Of a DNA stretch of 64,000 nucleotides, positions 52,331-63,742 are shown in pieces. Within the stretch, counting starts at the first letter, position 1. Each line of letters starts with the position of its first letter. The translations under genes were made by a program, and so were the position numbers. The notes beneath the pieces are model-generated. The model made no database searches. It was not told where the DNA came from and saw only the letters and a program-made list of their open reading frames with translations. The stretch is taken from contig CAXIPT010000001.1 of assembly GCA_964030475.1 (NCBI GenBank), positions 9,873,510 to 9,937,509 on the forward strand, read 5' to 3'. Origin of the DNA: Tethya wilhelma. Lineage: Eukaryota > Porifera > Demospongiae > Tethyida > Tethyidae.

Positions 52331-53586
52331 TACAGTGTTTTATCCAGAGTTTGTGTGGAGACAGATCTCAACAAGTGCAATGAAGAGGTCAAAACTGCAT
52401 TATCTTATCTTAGTTGTTAATACTGCATGACTGATCATTAGAGGCACAGGAATTATCAGTCCAAGACAGAGGACCCCAATGATGATCTTAAGATAAATGA
52501 GGGTTTGATGGAGTTTAAAATAGTTAATGCCATGCATACTACTTGTCACACATGCACATACCACTTTTGCTGCCTCATGTTATTTGACTCACTGGCAAGT
52601 TGCTACTCTGTTACAATTTATTGGATTTCCCAATTCTACCTGCCAACAAGTGAGTATATCGGAGCATCCTCCTCCAAGTATGGATTCCACACTCTTAGAA
52701 CAAGGGTGTGTACTTACACCCAAAAGGGTGTACACATACACTTTAAAAAGTACTCCCCAGGGGTGTAAATTTGAGGTGTATGTTACTACACAAAGGGTGT
52801 ATATTGAAACACTTTGGGGTGTAAATTGGAAGGTTGTAGGTGTACTTGGGATGTAAAGCAAACAGTTTTAGGTGTACTCTGCAATAGTCTAGGGTGTAAA
52901 TAATTATTGTTTATTCTGCATTTGTATAGTAAAATCATACATATTTAGGGGAAAGATTGGATTACAAGAAAATAGAAAAAGTTGCACAAAGTAAAAACTA
53001 ATAAAATACAATTAATTTTTAGCTAGTACTGTACACTGTCAGGAAAATAATTAGTCACAAATTAATGGTTTTGTCCATAGCTTTCAGAGATAAGACTATT
53101 TCGACAACTGATGTGGGGGTAGGCTGTGAATCTTCAAGCCCCAAAATATGGTGTTGTAGAGTGATAAGCAGGGCATAGAGAAGCTAGGGGTAAGCAATGT
53201 CATAAATGTAGTAGGCTCCAAATAGGTGCAAAAGAGCACTAATAAGTACAGACAGCTCGTGCACAGGTAGGTTCCTGTTCGCGACAACAATGTCATAGGT
53301 TGTCTCTTCAGTTCCTCGGCACACCAACAGATATGGCTGTGATATAGGAACCGATGCGGCATAAGCAGAAAGATCATCTGCACTCTACATGAAAATAAAG
53401 ACAAATTAAGCATTTATAGTACAAACTCAAGGGTCAGAGTTCAGGTACTGAGCTACAGTACCCGATGTAGCTACAATGCACACAAAAAAACACACCTCAG
53501 CAAAATGAACCAATTTTTCTCTCTTATTTTTGGGGATCAGGAACTCCGAGAGTAATTGGAGTACAACGAGATCTATAATATATATT

Positions 53587-54052
53587 CCCAGTATGGTAGC
53601 CCACATAGGAATGGCACAGATGGCCCATTAGCGCAATACAAATATTCACGTGAATAACTGCAAAAACTAAGTGCTTGCCACTAAAAGGCTACTAAAGCTA
53701 CTATTTAGCTCATTCTCTTTCCAAAAAGCCTTAAAACAAGGCCTAAAACCATCGTTAAAGTACCAAACTAAAATATGCCAAGCCTCCAATTTTCTCCATC
53801 TTCTTTTATGTCGGCTCGATGTTTCTCCAAGACCATCCACTTTTAGAAGCTGGTTCTTGAACAAATTAACTAGCTGACTTCACCCGCTTTTGGTATTGGT
53901 TATTCATGTCTCTCGTTGGGTGGCTAGACAAGGCGAAAAGCGCCTTCTCCATATGGCAGCCATATTTCTACGCTCATGCTGTATAATTCATTAGCTACTC
54001 GAAATTCCAGCTGACGATCCTTTTCCAGATACAAGTGTGCGTTACTTGGAAT
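53587..54052 (+). repeat. Modular repeat, module A copy
   Basis: From CCCAGTATGGTAGCCCACAT to GTGCGTTACTTGGAATC. Diverged, but the blocks are in the standard order. The short hairpin GTTTCGCGTAGCC ... GGCTACGTGAAAC follows at 54091-54134. Confidence 0.75.
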
Positions 54053-54346
54053 CTGAACATTCCAGATTTCTGGATGTGCTAAGCTCTTAGTTTCGCGTAG
54101 CCAGACCCCTTTTGCTCCGCGGCTACGTGAAACTACTAAGCTCTCTGTAATCTTTCATTCTTCAATATTAAGGAGGTGAATAGACTACTATGTTACACTT
54201 AGTATTTTGTATTTAGTAGTCTATTTTGTAGTTGTCATTATAAGAAGATGCGTAAAGCTAGAAATTTTGTTAGATAGCTACTGCTCCAGCCTCCGGTGCC
54301 GAGATGCTGATTACCAAATATTATTGTACACTCAGACTCAAATAGG

Positions 54347-54630
54347 ATTCATAGAATTATGAAAAAATGAAAACAAACAAGTAAAAAAAACATTGGAAAT
54401 GTAATGGGACATAGAAATGGCAAATCGTAAAAGAAAACAAACAAGATGGAATGGCTGCCTGAGTGTGTAAAGAATTATTCAACATGAGGAACTCAACATG
54501 GGAAGAGAGTACTACATGCAGCCCACACAGGAAGAATTCTGCACATTCAGACAGCAATTCTATCTTGTTTGTTTTCTTTTTACGATTTGCCATTCCTATG
54601 TCCCATTACATTTCCAATGTTTTTTTTACT
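54347..54630 (+). repeat. Foldback module C
   Basis: AGAATTATGAAAAAATGAAA starts the left side. The arms ACATTGGAAATGTAATGGGA and CCCATTACATTTCCAATGT are inverted, with the inner AAACAAGATGGAATGGCTG and ATTCTATCTTGTTTG blocks. Confidence 0.8.
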
Positions 54631-55028
54631 TGTATATATTTCAATTGTTGTAGGAACAGTGAGAAGGAAACATACAGACATATGAGGTGTACGTAGAGCA
54701 GTTGAGTGCATTCGGTCTTATTTGAGTAGCTTTTTGGCCATTGTAACCACATAGTCTGAGTTTAGTGAGTCAAATTTGAACAGTAGGTGTACTTTGGTGT
54801 ATACAATAAGGTGTGTGTATCATTTGAACCGGCCGACCCAGTTTTAGTGTCGTTGTCAAGTGACATATGTAGCTAGTTGTTCAATAGCATACTATTAGTG
54901 GACAATTATCTATGCTGAATATACACCCGGGATTGTATATACACCCCACCTATAACAGTTTACACCCATATATGTGTTGTAGCTTACACCTTATCGTCAG
55001 TTATTTACACCCCTGTTTTAACAGTGTG

Positions 55029-55565
55029 CACTAATTGTCAATACAGTACAGCCATGTCTGAATGGCAACACACTCCTCCCAACTCTTTCAGCTACCACAT
55101 CAAGCACCCCACCTATCACATCACGCAAGGGCATTGCCTGCTTTTTGTCAGCTTTAATACTACCAATTCATGCCCAGCTAGCCTAGCCTACATCCCTCAC
55201 ATCACCCAGCCCATGCACTCACTTCCTACCCAAACATACATTCCTCCTTCCTGCCCACATCATCACTAACTCATCCCCTGGCTTATGCCATGCTGCTATG
55301 TACCCACCAAACTCCATGCACCTCCTGCACATATTCTTCTTACATCTCTTTTGGCATCCTTTCCTAGTCTCCCCCAAAATTATTCAACAGATAATCAGCA
55401 AGGAAAATTGTCCTGGTTGACCTCCCAACCAGCAGTTCCTATCTATCCTATGGACAACACTGGTAATCATACCCGAGTCCACATATGCAACCCACCACAG
55501 GAAACACAAGCATGCAAGCTTCAAGATCCTCCTCACCTTTTAGCAATGTGCATAATTGTCTAGGA
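55029..55565 (+). other. C-rich stretch with two adjacent short frames, unrecognised
   Basis: The plus strand is unusually rich in C and poor in G for about 500 bp. Two frames (55024-55269 and 55285-55563) encode Pro/His/Thr-rich products (for example SEWQHTPPNSFSYHIKHPTY). The strand bias alone would produce such residues. No splice signals or motifs support a gene. Confidence 0.3.
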
Positions 55566-56049
55566 GTCCAAAGAATCACTGAACATTGGAGATAGGAGAG
55601 CGTGTCTTTGAGGACTAGTTACTCGATCAGACTTGATCAGCCATTCTGTGTTCGTACGAGCAGAGCGTAAGTAAAACTGCAAACTACCAGCCCATTCCGT
55701 ATTTATCTGGTCTAGGCATTGCTGTTACATGCCCTCTCCTGCCTTTGGCAGTAGATAAGCCCTTGGCTCAAAGCAAGGTATCATGCCTAAAATTTGTCCA
55801 AGGTACGAATTGACAGTACAAGCATATTTTACACATACTAACTTCAACCATCATTTATACCAGGAAATTTTTGTCAAGTAAAATTTTATTGCAAATTTTG
55901 AGGTTTGGCAGCTTTCGGTGAAATATTTCCCCCACGAATTTGTAACGTACTGTCGTGTTCTCTCCTAGTTGACTTTGCTCAACATTTATGAAATAAAAGT
56001 GTACACCAGCTTGAATAACATTGACTAACAAAACTCTACATATATACAT
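55566..56049. other. Unassigned
   Basis: It ends at the N at 56050. The 55860-55950 block carries GGAAATTTTTGTCAAG and GAAATATTTCCCCC, weakly like the AT-rich family. The open frame across the N is artificial. Confidence 0.45.
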
Positions 56050-56050
56050 N
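56050..56050. other. Single-N assembly join
   Basis: The Ty3-like pol reading frame stops abruptly here, before the integrase. Confidence 0.8.
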
Positions 56051-58406
56051 GCTAGAGCACGTTGCCGCAAATCAGTTGGTATGACAATTCGAGTTCCCTT
56101 GAGAATGATATCACCATCTTTGTTGACTGTTAATTCGTCACGAACTCGATGAAAAATCTTCAATTCAGTAGCATTCACCTCTGGATCTTTACCAATCTCT
56201 GTCCACTTGTTGGTCTGGATCAACTCCTTGAGCTTTTGTAGAGTTTTGTCCAGCTTAGTAGCTTGTTTGATCTCTTCTAAAGACATAGCTTTTGGTGTTG
56301 AGTGAGAGGCAAGAAAATGGACGTAACGTTCTGCTGATTTCTCATCAGCATGTGCTACTTCCGGACATGGATGTCGAGACAGAAAATCTGACGGGTTGTT
56401 TTCACCTTTTGTGTGAACTGTGGTAAAGTGATACTCTTGAAGACGGAGGTTCCATCTCTCAATGCGTGCGGGTGGTATGGAACGAGTATTATTGAGAATC
56501 AACTCAACAGGCTTGCAATCAGTGTACAGAGTGAAATGCGCTCCAAAAAGATAAGTGTGCAATCGTTCAACTGCCCAAACGATGGCAAGAGCTTCCTTTT
56601 CGGTCTGCGAATATCGCTGCTCGACAGAAGTGAGAGATCTGCTAACATAAGCAACGATTCGTCGATCATTCTCCCCAGGGGTGTGTTGTGACAGAATAGC
56701 CGACAGTCCAAACGGAGAGGCATCTGTGGTAAGTTCAGACTGCTTTGCTTTGTCAAAATAGGCCATCACTGTGTCACTGGTCAACAACTCTTTGACTCTC
56801 TGAAATGCTTGCTGGTGTTCTTCATTCCACTGAAATTTGCTGTCTTTCTTTGTGAGCTCTCTCAAAGGTCTAGTGACATCACTGAAGTCTGGGATGAATT
56901 TTGCACAATAGGTCGCCATTCCGAGAAACTTCTCACTTCAGTGGTTGATTTCGGAGGATGGGCATCGTGAATAGCTTTCACTTTAGCAGGATCTGGTGAA
57001 ACTCCATTCACTGAGAACACTAGCCCAAAGAATGTGAGTGAATCTTTGTGGAGCTCACATTTTTCTTTCGAGAGGGTAAGTCCTACGCTGGCAAATTTCT
57101 GCAAAACTGCATGTAGAGCTTGATCATGTTGCTTTGTGGTTGTTCCAAACACAATGATGTCATCACTGATGTTCTTGGCTCCTGGTATCTCACGGATTAG
57201 CTCACTGATGACATGTTGAAAAATTTCACTGGCTGAGTTAGTACCAAAGTTCAGTCTCTTGTACCTTCTCAAACCATCATGTGTAGCAAAAGTGGTGATG
57301 TACCTGCTCTCAGGAGCAAGGGAAAGCTGATGATAACCTGACCGCAGGTCAAGTTTTGAAAACACCTTAGAACCATTGAGTGCATCAATTAAGTCGTCAG
57401 CTGTTGGACTTGGATGTCGTTCTCTCTGAATAGCTTGGTTAGGCCTTCTCATATCAACACATAATCGAACATCTCCGTTCTTCTTTGGGATTACTACTAG
57501 TGGTGAGACCCAAGGTGTTGGTCCTTCAACCTTCTCGATGATGTCCTGTTCTTCGAGCTTCTTCAGCTCTTCTGACACTTTCTTGCGTAAGTGGAATGGT
57601 ATGCGACGTGCTGATTGGGCAACGGGTGGTACACTTTCATCGATGTGTAGCTTGACTTCATAGTCTTTTAGCCTGCCGATGCCATGAAATACGCTTGGGT
57701 ACTGATCAAATATAGTACTCTCGGAGGCAATTGTGTTAATCTTGACTTCTATGAGACCAAGCTTGGTTGCTGTGGCATAACTCAAGAGGGATCCATGTGT
57801 ACCCTGTAAAACATGGATTGTGGTTGTGGTGGATCTTCCGTTTGCTTTGATCTGGACCGTAATTTTTCCTAGGGTCACCAGACGATCCTTTGACCCATAC
57901 GGATAGATCTGACATGTGTCGTTCTCCAGTTGTACTGGTTGGGTGTGATTGATCACTTGGAGTGCTCTTTCATCGATGATGTCCGTGGATGCACCCGTAT
58001 CAATCATCATTTTCATCTTCACACCATTGATTTCAACTGTGGCTTCTGGTATCTGATCACCACCAGGTGTCTCCCCAAGTGTGTACACGTACTCTTCATC
58101 GGTACTACTTTCATCATCTGCAGTCAGGTCGGTAGACACAGTGTTCACATTTCTTCGCTTTGGTACTCGTCGTTCATGTTGACGTTGTGTTACGGGCGGC
58201 ATTTGGCCTGTGAAGCACATTTTTGCAAAATGGTTTGGTTTTCCACATTTATTGCATGTTTTTCCCCGAGCGGGACATGGCTTCTTTGTGTGGGGCCATG
58301 ACTGTCCACACTGTCGGCACTGAGTTGAGGGTTTTTGCATCTTCGAAGGGGTATGTTTTTGTACTTGTCTAACTCTCTGTGAGGAATCTATCGTCACTTG
58401 TGACAT
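56051..58406 (-). pseudogene. Ty3-type LTR-retrotransposon pol fragment
   Basis: The minus strand, starting at the Met at 58406 (numbering from there): two zinc knuckles (C30...C44 and CNKCGKPNHFAKMC at 51-64), an aspartic protease with IDTGAS (D136), a reverse transcriptase with VVIPKKNGDVRLCVDMRR, KLDLRSGYHQL (D353) and NISDDIIVFG (D415, D416). A frameshift near 56930 moves into a second frame with the connection AKFIPDFSDVTRPLRELTKK and RNase H (TTDASPFG, TEKEALAIVWAVERL, LYTDCKPVEL, NNPSDFLSRH). The start of the integrase region (IVIPTDLRQRAL) meets the N at 56050. Gag, integrase and both LTRs are missing. The order PR-RT-RH and the motifs are those of Ty3-like elements of the K02A2.6-related type. 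It is inactive because of the frameshift and truncation. Confidence 0.85.
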
Positions 58407-58499
58407 GCTGTCTTCGATCCCTTTTGCTTGCTAAGGGCAACGAGAACAAGTTTACATTGTGGTCTGGACCGCAATCTGAGTGGGCAAACATCCTTGGTA

Positions 58500-58895
58500 T
58501 GCAAGGGGATGTTCAACCAAAGACCTCCACAACCAAGGTATGAAGACCTGGCTCGCCTGTTACCCATCGTTGGAGGACAGAAACAAGAATTTGTCTCCAG
58601 TCACAACCCTGAAGTACATTGAACCATTGAGGGGATCCATTACAGCCAGCCCTTATAATTTCGGTAAATGAACCACATGCTCCTGTCTAAAACCAGTACC
58701 ATTTTAAGATGGCTGATGAAGAAAGGTGGAATTGATACAAATACTTTCAAGGCTCACTCTACAAGGTCAGCATTGATTTCAAAGGCTAAGACTGGTGAAG
58801 TGTCAGTCGCTGATATTCTAAGGATGGCAGTCTGGAGTCCAGATTTAAGGGGTTCTATAATAGACCCGAAGTGGAGTCAAGATGCTCTTTGACTT
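58500..58895 (+). pseudogene. Tyrosine-recombinase (YR) relic
   Basis: Plus-strand frames read MKTWLACYPSLEDRNKNLSP with VTTLKYIEPLRG and, after a gap and frame change, KTSTILRWLMKKGGIDTNTF, KAHSTRSALISKAKTGEVSV and ADILRMAVWS. The second part is the C-terminal catalytic half of a phage-integrase-like tyrosine recombinase: the H-x-x-R box is HSTR, and the W of MAVWS is in the His/Trp position. The terminal Tyr motif is lost (LRGSIIDPKWSQDAL follows). The middle with the first catalytic Arg is deleted. YR genes of this form occur in DIRS/Ngaro-type retroelements and Cryptons; which one is not clear. It abuts the truncated pol fragment at about 58430, and the two are in opposite orientation. 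Confidence 0.6.
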
Positions 58896-59909
58896 TACTA
58901 TTTTGCGATCTTATATTGCATTTAGGCAAGCAGTTAGCCTCACCTATGATTGTTATTTTCCAGCCTACCTTTCACTCAGTACTATTGTTTTACAACAAAA
59001 TGCTGTTTCAAGCACTACATTGCTTGCACTTTAGCCTTGATGGCAAAAGTGACTGGGGACTTAGAAACCAAGCCAAATTCTTGGACTCTTTTCCGAGACA
59101 AAAGCTGCATCTTTTGGGTTGAAACTTTAGTGATGTGTTGTAGCTTAATAAGCCACCAAGCACACAGGTATACAGTTATGCCATGATCAAATATTTGTAT
59201 TATGTAATGTATACAAGAAGCATAGTACTAGAGGGGGGCTAACAGTAGCTGCCTTAAGTTTTTGAATTCTGGTGCAATCTGAGCGAAAATGTTGGTGAGT
59301 CAAATCAAAACCAAAATAAGATCTTCAGTGATCATTAGCAGACACAAATTCTTTGGCAGTGGAAAGTAAATCAAGTGTGTCAAGACGTTCTTTATGTTTG
59401 TGAAATAGAAGACGCATCTGATCCATGAGTCATAGTTGTTCGTAAACACACATCAGAACGTATTATAAGTAAGCGATCAACTTCAAGGTCTTGCTAGTTA
59501 AACCACAATCACAATAGATGTATAAATCTTTTGATATACTGTTGCTAATGACAGATGATCCATTTGTAGATCCTTAGCATACATGGCACCAAATCTCTCT
59601 GGTGGCTGCACAAGTTTCCCATTACATGTCTTTATGATTAAGTTTCAACTTCTGTTTGCAATAATAATCCTTTAAAGCTGAGAACTGGTCTGCCTCTGTC
59701 CTATCATCAATTCTTTGAATTCCACCTTTGCTGAGGTAGCACAGGAGGTTGAGTGAAGGTTTCAGACATCTTTAGAATTTTTTAAAATTCTCATCAGATC
59801 TATGACAACAAAAGAAGCTCTTGGTTTGCCTAACAGCTATTAGTGCTTCCTGGGCAAGCCAAGAGCATAGCCCATAGCCCAAGAGCCATCACTGAGAAAG
59901 GTCTTGGGG
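58896..59909. other. Unassigned
   Basis: Two overlapping plus frames (58871-59122 and 58950-59186) and AT-rich sequence. No motif seen. Confidence 0.4.
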
Positions 59910-60620
59910 TAGTACTGGGTACACAGGAATGGCATGGATGGCCCATTAGCACAATGTAAATATGAACTGTAAAAACTGAGCTCTTGGCACTAGAGGGCTT
60001 CTTAAGCTCATATTTGGAGAGCCTTCAGTTATGTTTTTTTATTTGCTATCAGGAGCAGATAATATAGCCCATGCTATCATGATATTCATGACCTAGGACA
60101 AATAATCTTTACTGGTATGCCTACTTGTTAATGACTCTATTGTGTGGCAACACATGAACCCCATACAAAATTTCACAGGGAAGCAAGAGTTGTGGGTGAA
60201 AGAGTTAAAACCAGCCAACTGTTCTTATTCCTAGTACCTACAGAGAAGATGGAGAAAATTGGGGGGTTGGCATATACTAATTTGGTACTTTAGCGATGGT
60301 AGCTAAATAGTAGCTTAAGAAGGCCTCTAGTGGCAAGAGCTCAGTTTTTGCAGTTATTCACGTGCATATTTACATTGTGCTAATGGACCATTCCTGTGTA
60401 CCCAGTACTACCACAAGACCTGATGGCTCAGACATGAAAACCAATACCAAAAGCAACTGAAGACAAAGATACCAATTCATTCAAGAATCAGTTTCTAAAA
60501 AGCACTTTCTCCCTATAGCCGCCATTAATTTCTTAACTCATGCATTATTCATGACTACTTGGGAATTCAACTTGACGACCCTTTCCACACAGACTAGTGT
60601 GCATTATTTGGAATCTACCT
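59910..60620. repeat. Rearranged module A with inverted halves
   Basis: GGTAGTACTGGGTACACAGG at 59911 is repeated inverted as CCTGTGTACCCAGTACTACC at about 60396-60415, with module A blocks running inward from both. A plus-oriented remainder, ACGACCCTTTCCACAC to ATTATTTGGAAT, ends at about 60612. The unit has been inverted or two copies have recombined. Confidence 0.65.
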
Positions 60621-60737
60621 GACCAGTCAATGCTAAACTCTGCCAAGTGCTACGTTCAATCAGCTTGCAGTGATGCAAGGACTGGCATGTTTCATCGTCA
60701 CACATTGAGAAACTATAGCTATATACATACCCATAAA

Positions 60738-60885
60738 ACCCAATGATAGAATTACGAAAAAATGAGAGCAAACAAGTAATTAATGACCCACAGGAATAGC
60801 CAAATTGTAAAGAAAAAGAACATTAGAAGGATTCTTGAGACGCTCAAACTGCCATTCCACTTGTTTGCGTTCTTTTTCAAGATTT
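60738..60885. repeat. Foldback module C, short and degraded
   Basis: TAGAATTACGAAAAAATGAG and ATTCCACTTGTTTGCGTTCT are recognisable module C blocks. The centre is deleted. Confidence 0.6.
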
Positions 60886-61531
60886 GGTCATATCTTGAGG
60901 GTCCAGGTCTAAACTGTGGCCTTCCTCAAGGTGTTATTTCATCTCAACAGTTCACACATGTATAGAGTGTACTATTGTGATAAATATGTATACTAGACAA
61001 TCAATGCTAATGCTTAAGGGGACCTTTCAAAAGGTCCCAACAGCTTGAGGCTTGGAAGGAACATTTTTTTCACCTGTTTCAATGCTCAGTATATTACATA
61101 ACAGTGCCAGCGGAAGCTAAAATGAAGTGGTTAGGCCAGGGATGGAGCCCCCCGCGCATGTTTCAAAGGAATGTTACTTGCTAAGGGGGTCTAGGAGCAT
61201 GCCCCTCAGAAAATTTAGGTGCTCTGAGACAATGCACTGCAGTTTTGCTTGTATAATAACTTGAATGTTTGCTCTAGCTGCTGACTCTGCCACGATTTCT
61301 ATAAGCTAATTGATGATCATTACCACTGAATGTTGATGTCCATTACCAATTTCATGTAAACCAGTGGTCCGGTTTTTGCAGGACCAACCGGACCGGTTCT
61401 GCTAACTGTTATCAATTACTATTGTCACAATCTTTCATCCATTTGATCATCTTGCCTATCTGGTCTATCCATAGACTTCTATTGAAGTGTAATCTTACTT
61501 GATATGTTCTCCCCATTGGGAATAACTTGCT
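60886..61531. other. Unassigned, with a degraded hAT-like MITE trace
   Basis: AAGGGGGTCTAGGAGCATGC and CCCCTCAGAAAATTTAGG near 61183-61220 resemble the interior of the MITE at 12964. The direct neighbours TTTCAAAAGGTCCC are a short inverted repeat. No gene is seen. Confidence 0.4.
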
Positions 61532-61600
61532 AGGGAGTTGTAGTAGTTCAGTGGTAAGAGCATTCAACTAGATCTAGGTTATATTTTTTCCGATGTACCC
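61532..61600 (+). other. tRNA-like sequence with a good A box
   Basis: TAGTTCAGTGGTAAGAGCAT (61544-61563) matches a tRNA D-arm and A box. The B box is not recognisable (GGTTATATTTTTTCC in the expected place). It could be a decayed tRNA gene or a tRNA-derived SINE head. The acceptor stem cannot be paired by eye. Confidence 0.3.
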
Positions 61601-61875
61601 ATGTTCTCTCCTTTGACTTTACACTAATGGTAAGGAAAGGGATGATCCCCACATCACACACATAGGTAGTAGAACATAATATTTATATAATGTGTAGGCA
61701 ATCAGACCACCTTTGTGTCTAAGATCACTTTACCGTTATTAGTGTAATCCTATGATTACTCAGACTACCTTGGAGTCATTTGCAATATACCATCACCCAT
61801 TAACATGACTTAGAATCATCAAATCCTGTCGTTACATGCATATGTTAAGCACACCATGTCTTCTCTGTTTCTAGA

Positions 61876-62423
61876 TAGTCTGGTGTAGCCAGCCCCTTAC
61901 ACGCACGCGGGAAAAGGGTCTGGTCTCAACCCCAGCACTTTCGTGTCACCCTGGAATGTTACACGGACCCGATTTTTTGATAGTCGCCCATAATAGTTAG
62001 AGTTGCCTAATTTTGGCTCTTTTTGTCTTTGCACTAAAACCGAGGCTTAGCTATTTTTTGGCTTTAGAATCCCTAGACTACGTAAATCTGTTGCAGCAGC
62101 ATGGCTCTACTCGTTTTACCACGCACTTTTTCAGCCTAGATTCGACAAGAAGCTCGATCCTCTACACCACGCTGATCTCCAACAATCATACAAAACACAG
62201 CTTAGCTTGTTCCAATCAGCCGTCTTCTCTAAATTCTTGTCCATACAAAACTGTTCTTACCAAAACTCGTGAACGCTCAAAACCACAGGAATTTAATTAT
62301 TGCATGACGTTTATACAGGAGTGATGCTAAGCCAGCATTCCTGGCCTGGGTGACACGAAAGTGCTAGGGTTGAGACCAGACCCTTTTCCCGCGTGCATGT
62401 AAGGGACTGGCTCTGCCAGACTA
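61876..62423. mobile_element. 548-bp MITE with about 80-bp inverted ends
   Basis: The left end reads TAGTCTGGTGTAGCCAGCCC, then GCGGGAAAAGGGTCTGGTCT and AGCACTTTCGTGTCACCC. The right end mirrors it (GGGTGACACGAAAGTGCT, AGACCAGACCCTTTTCCCGC, CTGGCTCTGCCAGACTA). No clear target duplication. A 103-codon frame inside (62013-62324) has no motif. Confidence 0.8.
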
Positions 62424-63075
62424 GTAGTACATTGGGTCCCATTGTCAAATGTAAATCTCAGTTGCAAGTAGCAATTTGAAGCAATATAAATGGTAGAGAG
62501 ATTTGTAGTTGTGACATGCTTCTGCTAAAGGTTGTACAGCTATGAGTGCTGGCAATGGCCATGTGGTGCCTTCATTAATTGTTAAGCAACAGTTCCTACT
62601 GATGTGGTTTCTCTTCAGACACATGCATGAAAGACCTACCAGAATCTCTCTCCAGGGATTAATTCTGGTCACTGGCAGGATGCACTTGTGTGGTCTTCAT
62701 TGCGGAAGGAATACTGGAATGATTGAGGCTAGACCTTCTCACTGGGTTGCATCGCCACAGCTCTCTCTAATTTGCATACAAGGTCAGCATTCTCAATCCC
62801 TGAAGGTATCTTTATTGAGGTTAACATTTCCCATTGTGGAAACACTCAATGCTCTCAGGCCCTATACATGCAACTACAGCGCCATAAAGGCAACACAACC
62901 CCTACACCAATCCCAGTGGAAAAGCTTGGTATGACATTGTGTTCAACTTAACCTTATCTTGACAGTAGCATAATTAGCAATAGTCAACATCCTGATTGAT
63001 GAAGTTGAATTTGTAGGTGTCTATAAAGGACAGATTCTGGTAAACAGCAGATTCAAGTCTGAGGCACAGCTCATC
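62424..63075. other. Unassigned, with an unrecognised 130-codon plus frame
   Basis: The frame 62542-62934 reads for example PTRISLQGLILVTGRMHLCG and GCSUB-type domains are absent. It could be a coding scrap, but no family, splice site or start supports it. Confidence 0.3.
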
Positions 63076-63742
63076 TAGCCTCGTCCCCAGGCTCCCCTTT
63101 GACCTTTCACTCACGGAAAGGAGAAGGGGAGCCTGGTATCCGAAATCACGTGCATGACGTCAATCGTTGCCAAAGAGCAAATACGGGGGCGCGGCGGTTT
63201 GATAAATGACGTCAAACTCTTGGTTCTGCGCAAACAGCAATATTCGCGACCGCTGAGCGCTACAAGCAGCTTCAAAACTTACAAAGAAGGGTAGTCGCTA
63301 GTAGTTTATCATCTATTAGTAGTCTACAGTTATAGAACATAACTTACTGATGCTCTAGACTACCAAAATTGGATGAAAGACTGGCTGAGCCGCTCGCACG
63401 AAGGTTTCGAGATGCCAGGATGCCAGCAGGGCTAGTTCTGTCCGTGCAGTTACTGTTTGGCAAAGTTCACTCCTTAGACAGCCTAAAAATAACACTTTTA
63501 CTATCCGCTTACTGTTTCTATCTGACAAAAACACAAAATCTACTGTGCATTTCATTTTGCCATACTAGCCTCACGTGGCAAGAGGCATAAAAACGTGGGC
63601 AGAGTCATTGACCGCACTACATTATGCCCACGCGCAATTTTCACCGTTCTACCCTGTTCTATCCCCACGTGATCTCGGATACCAGGCTCCCCTTCTCCTT
63701 TCCGTGAGTGAAAGGTCAAAGGGGAGCCTGGGGACGAGGCTA
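63076..63742. mobile_element. 667-bp MITE, TAGCCTCG ends, CAGCTCATC duplication
   Basis: The ends TAGCCTCGTCCCCAGGCTCC and GGAGCCTGGGGACGAGGCTA are perfect inverted repeats, and the inverted region runs about 90 bp. CAGCTCATC flanks both sides (63067-63075 and 63743-63751), nine bases if the first is not coincidental. Same family as 5259-5884. The interior is GC-richer and non-coding. Confidence 0.9.

Larger units (their letters stand above)
52702..55028. mobile_element. 2.3-kb element with facing GGGTGTA motif clusters
   Basis: Ten GGTGTA or GGGTGTA-type motifs (one GGGATGTA) lie within 52706-52900. At the other end five TACACC/TACACCC motifs in the inverse sense lie within 54925-55020. The outermost sequences (AACAAGGGTGTGTACTTACA and ATTTACACCCCTGTTTTAAC) are roughly inverted. 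Between them are a module A copy and a foldback C, plus unassigned sequence with a minus frame at 53096-53413. Clustered subterminal motifs facing inward are typical of transposase-binding ends. Family unknown. Confidence 0.5.

Noticed and set aside
52702..52900. Telomere-like repeats
   Set aside because: GGGTGTA units are not tandem and differ from TTAGGG; facing clusters at both ends fit a transposon better.
55029..55565. Two adjacent Pro/His-rich frames as a gene
   Set aside because: The residues follow from the C-rich strand bias; no start context, splice sites or motifs support coding.
55855..56049. Continuation of the pol reading frame beyond the N
   Set aside because: The residues after the N have no relation to integrase; the frame is open by chance across an assembly join.
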